Source: SAR324 cluster bacterium
GTDB lineage: Bacteria > SAR324 > XYD2-FULL-50-16
DNA: 64,000 nt
Direction: 5' to 3'
NCBI GenBank assembly: GCA_028282885.1
Contig: JANQGX010000027.1
Location: forward strand, 169,645-233,644
Both the position numbers and the translations under genes were made by a program. The notes beneath the pieces are model-generated. The model had not been told where the DNA came from and ran no database searches. It was given only the letters and a program-made list of their open reading frames with translations. Positions 35,118 to 43,396 of this stretch are shown here, one piece after another; the first letter of the stretch is position 1, and the number at the start of each line of letters is the position of its first letter.

Positions 35118-35162
35118 CGGGAGTGCAATCCTTTGGTCTTAACGCCGGGGATTGTACTCCCG
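35118..35162 (+). terminator. Strong hairpin after the OadG-like gene
   Basis: CGGGAGTGCAATCC (35118-35131) pairs with GGATTGTACTCCCG (35149-35162) over 14 bp, with one G-U/mismatch position and a 17-base loop. It lies 33 bases after the stop. No T-run follows, so it may act as a bidirectional or processing structure between convergent genes. Confidence 0.5.
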
Positions 35163-35180
35163 CACGAATCCTGCCTTAAC

Positions 35181-35210
35181 GTTCAATTTGAGAAATATCT
35201 CAAATTGAAC
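35181..35210. repeat. 13-bp perfect inverted repeat sharing the TTGAGA/TCTCAA core
   Basis: GTTCAATTTGAGA (35181-35193) and TCTCAAATTGAAC (35198-35210) pair perfectly around AATA. The TTGAGA-AATA-TCTCAA centre is the same as at 32568-32583 before the operon. Either a regulator site or a second hairpin between two convergent genes. Confidence 0.55.
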
Positions 35211-35296
35211 TCGCTTCAGCCAAGCCCCTGGTTTTTCAGATTCTTTTAAGGATACCCATCCATCAGAAAGCGGTTTCTCTCATCAATCCGACTGAT

Positions 35297-36001
35297 CTAT
35301 GGAACGGGTTGTGATACCCCGTTGATTCGATTCAGACCTTTTCCCTGTTTGGAAACCCTCAGACTGAGGATAGCATTTCTAACAATCGGTATTCGCAACA
35401 GGAATCCGATTGTCAGCAAAACGGCATAAAGCTCCCAGGATCCTCTTTCCAACAGAACAACGTGCAAAACGGCCAGAACACCGGCCGGATAGGCAAAGCG
35501 TTGCAATTTTTTCCATTTTTTCTTGAGCTTCCTGATGGAAAACCGATTGGAAGTCACGGCAAGGGGGATCAAAATCAAAAGGGATATCAATCCCAGAATG
35601 TAATTTGTTTTATCAAACAGCGACAGCAATCCCCGGTCGGCGACAAAAAACAGGGCATGGATAAATGAATACCCAAAAGCGTAAAGACCAAAAAGTCTGC
35701 GGTATCGAGCAGGTTTCTTGATTCCGAAGAGGATCATAATTGGTGTCATTGTAAGGGACAACACCAGAAACCGTATGGCCCACTCTCCGGTAGAGTGAAT
35801 CGGAAACCAGAACGGTGATCTGGCTTCCGTTAAGAGTTTCCCGTTGGCAACAGCGTCCTGCATGCGGGCTGGGAGGTCGATTGTAATGAACGGGCCACTG
35901 CCGCTAAAATCGATATTAAACAACGCCAGAACGCCAATCAGGGGAAAGATGGCGATCAGGTTTATTAAAAGCCAGATGCCGTTTTTTCGAAGCCGGTTCA
36001 T
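35297..36001 (-). CDS. msrQ: MsrQ-like ferric-reductase-domain membrane protein
   Basis: 234 residues with about six membrane helices. Conserved features of the heme-binding subunit of the periplasmic methionine sulfoxide reductase: TGEWAIRFLVLSLTMTPI, RRLFGLYAFGYSFIHALFF (heme His), PLAVTSNRFSIRKLKKKWKKLQRFAYPAGVLAVLHVV (further His). MsrQ passes electrons from the membrane to the molybdenum enzyme MsrP, which repairs oxidised periplasmic proteins. msrP is not adjacent. AAGGAGA precedes the ATG by 5 bases. Convergent with the OadG-like gene. Other ferric-reductase-like roles remain possible. Confidence 0.82.
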   Translation of the reverse strand: MNRLRKNGIWLLINLIAIFPLIGVLALFNIDFSGSGPFITIDLPARMQDAVANGKLLTEARSPFWFPIHSTGEWAIRFLVLSLTMTPIMILFGIKKPARYRRLFGLYAFGYSFIHALFFVADRGLLSLFDKTNYILGLISLLILIPLAVTSNRFSIRKLKKKWKKLQRFAYPAGVLAVLHVVLLERGSWELYAVLLTIGFLLRIPIVRNAILSLRVSKQGKGLNRINGVSQPVP

Positions 36002-36169
36002 TGAATCTCCTTTGGTTAAGTGTTGTGATTAAACGGTTTCATTTTTTTATTTATGGTTGCAGAGCAAAACTGACGATATGTTGGGCTGACATAACAACAG
36101 GTTTACAGGTAGACTTTGAAGATATTATGTTCAAGATGTAAAAAAAGTTTTAAGGAATAATACCAACTC

Positions 36170-36192
36170 CCTCCCATCGTTCTACTGGGAGG
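36170..36192 (+). other. Hairpin in the leader of the FAH-family gene
   Basis: CCTCCCA (36170-36176) and TGGGAGG (36186-36192) form a 7-bp stem with a 9-base loop, 35 bases before the ATG at 36228. The right arm contains a Shine-Dalgarno-like GGGAGG next to a GTG at 36192, so it could mask an upstream start. Function is uncertain. Confidence 0.35.
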
Positions 36193-36227
36193 TGTTTAAA
36201 ATTGTTTTGTTTCATTCAGGAGAGGAT

Positions 36228-37034
36228 ATGAAGATAATTCGGTTTTTAAATGAACAGGGAGAAGAGAGTTTGGGGTGCAATTTTGAGAATGACAGTGCGG
36301 AAATGCTTAAAGGAAGCCTTTTCACATCTCTCGAAAACAGCGGTGAGAGGGTTGGGGTTAAGAAGTTATTGGCACCTGTCAGCCCTGTCAACATTCTCTG
36401 TATCGGACTAAACTATCATGAACATGCCAGGGAAACAGGGATGGAAGTTCCCCGCTATCCCGCTCTATTCATGAAAAACCTGGGATCTGTCACACATCCC
36501 GGGGATCCGATCGAGATTCCTGTCTGCTGCATGAAAAAACCGGAGGTGGATTATGAGGTGGAACTGGCTGTTGTGATCGGTAAATCTGCCAAAAATGTCA
36601 AAGCAGAAGACGCGTTGAACTATGTAGCGGGTTATACTGTCGCCAACGATGTCTCGGCACGGAGATGGCAGGCTCATGCGGGAAACGGTCAATGGGTGAG
36701 AGGCAAGAGCTATGACACCTTCTGTCCGATCGGCCCCTGTCTGGTCACACCGGATGAAATCACCGATCCCCAGGATCTGAAACTGGAATGTCGGCTGAAC
36801 GGGGAGGTTATGCAGCAGGCCAGTACGGCTGATATGATCTTTCCGGTATCACGCCTGATCGAATATCTCTCGGAAGATACTACTCTTCTCCCGGGGACTA
36901 TCATCTTAACGGGAACCCCAAGCGGAGTCGGATTTACCCGTAAACCGCCTGTTTACCTGAAGCAGGGTGATGTTTTGCAATTGGAAATCGAAAACATCGG
37001 AATTCTGGAAAACCCGGTTACCGAACCTTCCTGA
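36228..37034 (+). CDS. Fumarylacetoacetate hydrolase family protein
   Basis: 268 residues. ATG at 36228 is preferred: AGGAG lies 5 bases upstream, while the longer GTG start at 36192 adds residues unlike the family. FAH-fold signatures are NILCIGLNYHEHARETG, YPALFMKN, VDYEVELAVVIGK (metal Glu pair), GYTVANDVSARRWQ, KSYDTFCPIGP and TGTPSGVGF. Members hydrolyse or decarboxylate 2-oxo-diacids such as acylpyruvates, 5-oxopent-3-ene-1,2,5-tricarboxylate or oxaloacetate. No aromatic-degradation operon surrounds it, so an acylpyruvase or oxaloacetate decarboxylase role is as likely. Overlaps the tail of a truncated convergent reading frame. Confidence 0.93.
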   Translation: MKIIRFLNEQGEESLGCNFENDSAEMLKGSLFTSLENSGERVGVKKLLAPVSPVNILCIGLNYHEHARETGMEVPRYPALFMKNLGSVTHPGDPIEIPVCCMKKPEVDYEVELAVVIGKSAKNVKAEDALNYVAGYTVANDVSARRWQAHAGNGQWVRGKSYDTFCPIGPCLVTPDEITDPQDLKLECRLNGEVMQQASTADMIFPVSRLIEYLSEDTTLLPGTIILTGTPSGVGFTRKPPVYLKQGDVLQLEIENIGILENPVTEPS

Positions 37035-37342
37035 TCGGAAATTAGGCCTATCATCACCGTCTTTTCATCGGTCATATCGATGTTGTTAATGTCGCCAACC
37101 AGGGCAAGCAGCAACCCAATGATGATGATCAGGGTAAAAACCGGATCAAATCCGGGTGTCAGCATGGAGAGGGAGGCGATGAGAACGGCTATGACTGTGC
37201 CTACCGGCTGGATAAAAGCCACTCTTTTCAGGTCGTTTTCCTTTCTTGCTTTCAGGTAAAGAACAATAAAAACAAGGCTGACGGGGACGGGGAGAAGATG
37301 ATAGAGCTTGATTTCCTCCAATTCTGCTTGCAAAAGGTTCAA
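36953..37342 (-). pseudogene. Truncated YhhN/lysoplasmalogenase-like membrane protein
   Basis: The first about 100 residues (YHLLPVPVSLVFIVLYLKAR, FIQPVGTVIAVLIASLSM, FTLIIIIGLLLALVGDIN) look like the N-terminal half of a YhhN family protein, whose full length is about 200-230 residues with eight helices; the GLLLALVGD motif is the family's. The similarity stops at about base 37039, just at the 3' end of the FAH gene, and the remaining 29 residues are read through FAH coding sequence. The likely story is a deletion that removed the second half. Expression is doubtful. Confidence 0.6.
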
Positions 37343-37392
37343 TTCATGGTATTCAATCCGGTTGGATCTTGGTTCCTGAAATCGCGAAATGC

Positions 37393-39276
37393 CTAAGAGT
37401 CATCTTTCCCCAATACCGGAAATTCCGTAATACGCAGATTGGTACAACCATAGGGAATCAGTGTGAGCTCTTCCAGAGGTTCACCGGAGCTAACGGGGCT
37501 TAAGGGTGTCTGGCCGGCAGAGCCATCTACCAACTTCCAATCTGGCAGCTTTTTTCCGAAAACCTTTGCTTTAATTGGCGCCCCTTCCGGTGAAAACGGA
37601 TACTGGCCCAATGCCATTTCCTCGAGCCCGATCCTGTCAAGGTCCTTTGCGTTCCCCAAGTCCAAAGCATAATTCCATTCTGTGGTTGGATATACTTCCC
37701 AATCGGCATGCGGCAGCTCCCGATGAGGTTTGTCATCCTCGATCTGTCGCCAGTCTTCACCGATTTTCAGGGCATAAACCAGGGGACCCCTGGTGATGGA
37801 AACGGCATGATTGGATCCTTCCGCAAGGTTCGGGGTCATGGGAAGAGTTAGAGCGATTTTGGTTTCGCCTTCCCATCGTCTGACGATTTGATGAAAGCTA
37901 CCCGGCTGTGGTGCAGATTGCGGTTCACCTGAAATACTGAGTTTTGCCTCTTTGGCCCAATCCGGTATGCGCAGGTAAAGCGGGAATTCTACGGGGGTGC
38001 CGGGGCGGACGGTAAAAAGTAGCCGGTTACGGAAAGGATAGTCTGTTTCCAATTCCACACTGATATCCACACCTTTGATGCTCGTGCTAACAATACCGGG
38101 GGCATAGGCAATTGCAACCAGACCCCCGTCGTCATTATTCATCCACAAATGAGATGCAAACTTTGGCCAACCCTGGCTCAGGTTTGCCGTACAGCAGCCA
38201 TAGTTGGGCTCCAATCCGAATATATTGGCGTCAGGCCCATTGGTATTCCAGATCCTGTTTTCATTGATGCTGCACTCCACCTGGTTGATTTGTTGGTCAT
38301 ACTGATGAGACCACATATCAGGGGAAAAAGTGGCGGGGAGGGCATTGTAGGTGATCTGTTCCAACCGATCCGCTAAATCCGGATCGCCGGTGATGCCGAT
38401 TAACACCTGAAGAGAGTACATGTACTCAACCACAGCGCAAAGCTCTGTTCCCTGGATCGGACTTCTCCCAGCCAGACATTCATCTCCGCTGAATACCCCG
38501 GTTACAACTCCGTGATATCGGTCCAGTTCGTTCATCATTAAATGATGAAAATCCCGATGCTCAGGATCATGGCTTTGCAACCACCATAGCGCATAGGCTT
38601 TGATTGCCATGGCATTGTTCACCACATGCCCCATGTAGTTCCATTGATACTTGGGTGTGGGATCTCTGAGGGGCCAGTTTTTGAAATAGGTGAACCAGTC
38701 GAACCCCTGGGTTCGTAGTTTCAGTGCCAGATCCAGCAACCATTGCTCTCCTGATGTATCATACAGATGATAGATTGCGGGCAGCACCTCAAACCAGCGA
38801 AACTGACCCCAATTGAAGAGGGTTCCCACATCGATGTGAGAATGAATGCGACGCAGACAGTTTTCCACAACCTTAATCACCCCGGTTTCCCCGGTAGATT
38901 CGTGATACTGCATCATCATTTTTACTGCCAGAAACTGACCCCACATATCGTACGTGGCGTGGTCCTGTGGGATCGGTCCCAACCAGCCATTCTCCTGATG
39001 AGAGATGATATAGTCGATACGGGAGTGGACCTTTTCGATAAGCCTTTTGTCATCCAATAGAAAAGCCAGCGGGATGACACCATCCAGCCAGTAGGGAGCT
39101 CTTTCCCATCCCTCTGCTTTACCGCCGAACCACTGACTGTCCTTGATATCGGGCCAGAACTCATCAAGATGCCCACTGAGTCCATCAGCCTGAATCCGAA
39201 GTTGATTTTGAAGCCAGCCGGTGGGTTTGAAACGGTTTGGTGGCAAGGCGCTGAACTTGGTTTTTTTGAGTTTCAT
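37393..39276 (-). CDS. GH127-like glycoside hydrolase (DUF1680, beta-L-arabinofuranosidase family)
   Basis: 627 residues without a signal peptide. The (alpha/alpha)6 barrel contains GKAEGWERAPYWLDGVIPLAF, QWNYMGHVVNNAMAIKAYALWW, GTELCAVVEYMYSL (acidic residue) and a cysteine-rich motif, GLEPNYGCCTANLSQGWP, which in GH127/GH146 holds the cysteine nucleophile and its zinc ligands. The C-terminal beta domains follow from about residue 410. Known members remove L-arabinofuranose or related sugars. The divergent AraC regulator with a sugar-type cupin domain strengthens a carbohydrate role. No transporter for the sugar is in the immediate neighbourhood. Confidence 0.88.
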   Translation of the reverse strand: MKLKKTKFSALPPNRFKPTGWLQNQLRIQADGLSGHLDEFWPDIKDSQWFGGKAEGWERAPYWLDGVIPLAFLLDDKRLIEKVHSRIDYIISHQENGWLGPIPQDHATYDMWGQFLAVKMMMQYHESTGETGVIKVVENCLRRIHSHIDVGTLFNWGQFRWFEVLPAIYHLYDTSGEQWLLDLALKLRTQGFDWFTYFKNWPLRDPTPKYQWNYMGHVVNNAMAIKAYALWWLQSHDPEHRDFHHLMMNELDRYHGVVTGVFSGDECLAGRSPIQGTELCAVVEYMYSLQVLIGITGDPDLADRLEQITYNALPATFSPDMWSHQYDQQINQVECSINENRIWNTNGPDANIFGLEPNYGCCTANLSQGWPKFASHLWMNNDDGGLVAIAYAPGIVSTSIKGVDISVELETDYPFRNRLLFTVRPGTPVEFPLYLRIPDWAKEAKLSISGEPQSAPQPGSFHQIVRRWEGETKIALTLPMTPNLAEGSNHAVSITRGPLVYALKIGEDWRQIEDDKPHRELPHADWEVYPTTEWNYALDLGNAKDLDRIGLEEMALGQYPFSPEGAPIKAKVFGKKLPDWKLVDGSAGQTPLSPVSSGEPLEELTLIPYGCTNLRITEFPVLGKDDS

Positions 39277-39459
39277 ATCTGTTCTTCCGGCAATGCGATT
39301 AGTCGATCAAGTATAATGGACGGTTTCCAGGATCAGGATTGGACCGGAAAAGGAGTCGGACACGTTTGGCGGTCTGTCACGGTTGACAATTCCAATCTTG
39401 GTATGAAAAAGATGTTTTTTCTCATCCGCTAAATCATAGTTCATACCGGGGAATTAGGA

Positions 39460-40341
39460 ATGGTTGAAAATGACGAAAACCTTTGTAATACAATCATCAT
39501 CCCTCCGGGGTGCAATGAACAATTTCTCAACCTTAATCACCCCGGTGCCGAATTATTGACAAAAGGCGGAGTCCTGGCTGCCGGAATATCCGAACTGGTT
39601 GATGGTTATCTTATCAAGCGGGTTGCTCCCGAATTTCATACGGTGATTTTTACGACCGCGGGTGAAGGACATCTGCTGACAAGGGATCAGGAAATTGCCA
39701 TAAACAAAGGCAGTTACTTTTCAGTGCCCCCCGGATGCTTCAATAACTACCGGATTGTTGGGGATTGCTGGAACATTGTCTGGTTTCACCTGCAGGATGA
39801 TAACAACTGGACCAGGCTAAGAACAAGGGGTGTGGCATATAAGCGGTTCAACTCCGTCGAATGCCTGACGGCCGCGATGCGAGGATTTCTGCTTGAATCC
39901 GTGACGGAGAACCTGGATTCCGAGTTGGTGATTCGCTCTTATGCTGAGCTGATACTGGTATATCTTCGTCGTGAGTTGGATGCCGGGGATGATATCAGAA
40001 AATCTTCTCTTCAAACAAGGTTGTCACAGGTTTTTCACACGGCGAATCAAAATCCAGAGAAAAGATGGAGCACGCAATCCCTGGCTGCCCTGGCTGCCTT
40101 GTCTCCCTCGTATTTTACCCGCCTGTGCAGAAAGGTGTACGATACTTCCCCTATGAAGCTGTTAACCCGTTTGCGTATGGAAAGAGCGGTCTTTTATCTC
40201 TTGAATACGGATTATCCGATCTATATCATTTCCCAACAGATTGGCTATCAAGATGAATTTGCCTTTTCCACTGCCTTCAAACGATATGCGGGAGTGAGTC
40301 CAAGTCAATTTCGAAAAAAGGGAGGATCAAAACCTGTGTGA
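39460..40341 (+). CDS. AraC family transcriptional regulator
   Basis: 293 residues with an N-terminal cupin-like effector domain (about 20-140, ending SVPPGCFNNYRIVGDCWNIVWFHL) and a C-terminal double helix-turn-helix: SLAALAALSPSYFTRLCRKVY and YIISQQIGYQDEFAFSTAFKRYAGVSPSQFRK. It is divergent from the GH127-like gene with 183 bases between, so it most likely activates that gene in response to a sugar. The ribosome site is weak. A 19-bp sequence in its 5' coding region is also found inside the GH127 gene. Confidence 0.93.
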   Translation: MVENDENLCNTIIIPPGCNEQFLNLNHPGAELLTKGGVLAAGISELVDGYLIKRVAPEFHTVIFTTAGEGHLLTRDQEIAINKGSYFSVPPGCFNNYRIVGDCWNIVWFHLQDDNNWTRLRTRGVAYKRFNSVECLTAAMRGFLLESVTENLDSELVIRSYAELILVYLRRELDAGDDIRKSSLQTRLSQVFHTANQNPEKRWSTQSLAALAALSPSYFTRLCRKVYDTSPMKLLTRLRMERAVFYLLNTDYPIYIISQQIGYQDEFAFSTAFKRYAGVSPSQFRKKGGSKPV

Positions 40342-40439
40342 TCCCTCAGGCAACTGGTTCCCGGCTTTTTTTGGAATGTGAGATGCTGTCTCCCTCGAAC
40401 AAGTCTATAAGTAGGGATCAGATTATCATTGCTGAAAGT

Positions 40440-42197
40440 CTATTTGGAAATCCAGGCCTGGGTTCTTCTCTTGAGTTTTCTCGTAACCAAACTATAAAGC
40501 AGTCTGACAGTGATATTGGTGGCTATAATCAGAACTGACATGGCACAAGCAGGCGCGATATCCCCGGCATCATCCATATTGGCCACAGCCACGGAGGCAA
40601 GGGGAATATCGGCGGAGTATAAAAAGATGACGGCGGACACGGTTGCCATGGAGTTGACAAAAAAGTACATCCCGATTTCCAGAATGGCAGGCAAACAGAC
40701 CGGGACGGTCACCCGGGTAAAGGTTTTATAAAACGGTATGCCCATGGATTCGGATACGTGCTCAAATTCGATATCCATCTGTTTCAAAGCGGTAGTAGCT
40801 GTAAGAAAGCTGACCGTATAAAAGTGAACGATATTACTGAGCACCAGAATCGCCATGGTGCCATAAATCGGGTTTAAGACATTAGGAACATAAAAACCGA
40901 AAATCTCCCATCCTCTTGCATTGAAGAAAAAGATGTAGGCCAGACCAATCACCAGCCCTGGCAAAGCCAGCGGAATAATCGAGAGGAAATAGCCGATTTG
41001 CCGCATCAACTTCATCTCCCGGACTTTTTCAATCAGATAGGCGCTGCCGAAAATCAGGGCTGTTCCAATAACAGCCGAAAGAAGGCTCATGCGAATACTG
41101 TTGAAAAACGCTGCATACCCGCCTCCTCCCATACCGGTGAAATTGTAGTGCCAGAATCCCAACTCCAGCTTGTAAGGCCACACCTTTACCAGGGAAGCGA
41201 AAACGGCTGTGGAGTAAAACCCGATGATGAGGAGAACTATCAGAATACAGAATACCTGAAAGAGACTGTCTATGATTCTGTTAGCTTTGGGAACCAGCGG
41301 TACTGACCGCGCCGCTATCATGGCCACCTGTTTGCGCTGCACGATTCGGTCGACAATGAAGGCAATCACTGTCGGGATCAGCAAAACCACGCTGACAACC
41401 GCTCCCATGGTGAAATTCTGTTGGCCGATAACCTGTTTGTAGATATCGGTCGCCAGAATATTGTAATTCCCGCCCACAACCTTGGGAGCTCCAAAATCGG
41501 TGAACGCCAGCACGAAACAGATGAAGAGAGCGCTGATCAATCCATACTTGATTCCGGGCAAGGTAACCGTAAAAAAGGTTTTGATCTTGCTGGCGGAAAG
41601 CGAGTCTGATGCCTCATATAACCTGGCATCAGTAATACTCAGGGCGATAAACAGGATCAGCATTGCCTGGGGAAAGGTATAGACCACCTCTGCGAAGATA
41701 ATGCCGAAAGGTCCGTAAAGAGGAAACTCAATTCCGGGGAAAGTTCCGAAGAATCCCCTGGTGATTAAACCTTTCCTGCCGAAGAGATAGATGAGGGCGA
41801 TACCATTTGCCAGCGTTGGTGCAAAAAGCGGCATCATGGCAATCCCTTTCAACAGTCCCTTTCCCTTGATCGTAGTCCGGGTCAGACCGTAGGCAAACAA
41901 AAAACCCAGGCTGACACTGATCACCATGGTCATCAGGGAGACATAAATACTGTTGGGCAGGGAGTGAGAGAGAGAAGGGGTCTGGAAATAGTAGACAAAG
42001 TTTGCCAAACCGACGAAATTACCATCTTCATCGGCCAGGCTCTTGGAGAGCAATTGGAAAATAGGGGCCACCACAACCACCAGCAGCCAGATGCACATTA
42101 AGAGGATTATCAGCCGTTTGAGCCACAGCTCTCCGTGGAAAATTTGGCGGAGGGTCAGCTTCTGGTTAGCTGCCGAATTCAAGGCCGTCTCAGCCAT
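40440..42197 (-). CDS. Two-domain ABC transporter permease, 2-aminoethylphosphonate type (PhnU2-like)
   Basis: 585 residues with about twelve membrane helices in two permease halves, each with an EAA-like loop: EASDSLSASKIKTFFTVTLPGIKYG in the first and HVSESMGIPFYKTFTRVTVPVCLPAI in the second. Fused double permeases of this length belong to the ferric-iron/AEP branch. The N-terminal HGELWLKRLIILLMCIWLLVVVVAPIFQLLSKSL segment resembles the phosphonate subfamily. It starts 8 bases after the ATPase gene. Substrate is inferred from the binding protein of the same operon. Confidence 0.87.
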   Translation of the reverse strand: MAETALNSAANQKLTLRQIFHGELWLKRLIILLMCIWLLVVVVAPIFQLLSKSLADEDGNFVGLANFVYYFQTPSLSHSLPNSIYVSLMTMVISVSLGFLFAYGLTRTTIKGKGLLKGIAMMPLFAPTLANGIALIYLFGRKGLITRGFFGTFPGIEFPLYGPFGIIFAEVVYTFPQAMLILFIALSITDARLYEASDSLSASKIKTFFTVTLPGIKYGLISALFICFVLAFTDFGAPKVVGGNYNILATDIYKQVIGQQNFTMGAVVSVVLLIPTVIAFIVDRIVQRKQVAMIAARSVPLVPKANRIIDSLFQVFCILIVLLIIGFYSTAVFASLVKVWPYKLELGFWHYNFTGMGGGGYAAFFNSIRMSLLSAVIGTALIFGSAYLIEKVREMKLMRQIGYFLSIIPLALPGLVIGLAYIFFFNARGWEIFGFYVPNVLNPIYGTMAILVLSNIVHFYTVSFLTATTALKQMDIEFEHVSESMGIPFYKTFTRVTVPVCLPAILEIGMYFFVNSMATVSAVIFLYSADIPLASVAVANMDDAGDIAPACAMSVLIIATNITVRLLYSLVTRKLKRRTQAWISK

Positions 42198-42205
42198 TGT
42201 TTTCC

Positions 42206-43333
42206 TTAGTCGTAGATGTTTGAACCTTTAGGAGAATAGACTCGTATCCTTTCGGTCGGGAGTTTAAGTGAGATCTTCATATCCGGTTTCAAATCCAGAC
42301 GACGAACCTTTTCCGTCGATACATCGGCCTCAAGGATTTCATCCCCGGAACCGGACTCGATCAGGTCCAGCACCAACCTGAAGACCGATCCTCTGTATTC
42401 CATGGAGCGAATCCGGCTAACAACCTCGTTGGTTGCCTGCTCTCCATTGGTGCTGACAAAAATGTCTTCCGGTCGGATAGCCATCAAAACCTTTTCACCG
42501 AGTTTCGTATTCCGCACACTCTTCTCATCGCTAACCTGGAAAAGATGATTGCCTACTGAATAAACACCTTTGTCTTTTTTCTCGGCCGAGGTCAGGAAAT
42601 TCATGGAGCCGATAAAGTCAGCCACAAAAGGTGTGGCCGGTTTGTCGTAAATTTCGTTGGGGGTGCCGTTCTGAATTAATTCGCCATTATTCATGACCAG
42701 AATTCGATCTGCCATGGTCAATGCCTCTTCCTGATCGTGCGTGACCATAATCGTGGTTACCCCCAGCCGTTTCTGCAGTTCCCGGACTTCGGTTCTGAGC
42801 TTGACTCTAACTCTTGCGTCCAATGCAGAGAGGGGTTCGTCCAATAATAACAGATCGGGTGATAATGCCATAGCCCTGGCCAGGGCAACTCTTTGTTGTT
42901 GACCACCCGACAGTTGGGCGGGGTATTTGTGCGACATTCCTGCGAGACCAACCAGTTCGATCAGCTCATTGACCCTTTCTTTAATAACATTGCGGTTCTT
43001 GCGTTGGTTCTTCAGGCCATAAGCAATATTCTGCTCCGCGGTCAGGTTTGGAAACAGCGCGTAGGATTGGAAAACGATACCGATATTCCGTTTCGATACC
43101 GGAAGATTGGAGACTTCACGGTTTTCAATAACAACCTCGCCCGAAGTCTGGGTTTCCAGGCCTGCGATGATTCTCAGAATTGTGGTTTTGCCGCAACCGC
43201 TGGGACCGAGAATGGAGATGAATTCTCCTGCGCCTGCGTTAAAGGATATCTTTCTGAGTGCTGTGAAACGACCGAAATCTTTGGTGATGTTGCGGACATC
43301 AAGGTAAGTCTTCTGGTTGCTGTCTTTGCTCAT
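42206..43333 (-). CDS. ABC transporter ATP-binding protein, 2-aminoethylphosphonate type (PhnT2-like)
   Basis: 375 residues. Walker A GPSGCGKTTILRI, Q-loop FQSYALFPNLTAEQ, signature LSGGQQQRVALARAM, Walker B LLLLDEPLSALDARV and switch His VTHDQEEAL are intact. The C-terminal TOBE region (from about residue 280) carries MAIRPEDIFVS. It lies between the binding-protein gene (63 bases upstream) and the permease gene (8 bases downstream). ATPases of the iron, sulphate and phosphonate branch look alike, so the substrate is by context. Confidence 0.9.
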   Translation of the reverse strand: MSKDSNQKTYLDVRNITKDFGRFTALRKISFNAGAGEFISILGPSGCGKTTILRIIAGLETQTSGEVVIENREVSNLPVSKRNIGIVFQSYALFPNLTAEQNIAYGLKNQRKNRNVIKERVNELIELVGLAGMSHKYPAQLSGGQQQRVALARAMALSPDLLLLDEPLSALDARVRVKLRTEVRELQKRLGVTTIMVTHDQEEALTMADRILVMNNGELIQNGTPNEIYDKPATPFVADFIGSMNFLTSAEKKDKGVYSVGNHLFQVSDEKSVRNTKLGEKVLMAIRPEDIFVSTNGEQATNEVVSRIRSMEYRGSVFRLVLDLIESGSGDEILEADVSTEKVRRLDLKPDMKISLKLPTERIRVYSPKGSNIYD

Positions 43334-43396
43334 GAGTCCTCGTTTACCCGTGCATTGGAGAGCCGTTCGCCAATTGCACGGGCATTTTGATTGTGG

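Noticed and set aside
39384..39405. TTGACA near 39384 as an AraC promoter
   Set aside because: No acceptable -10 hexamer at 16-18 bp.
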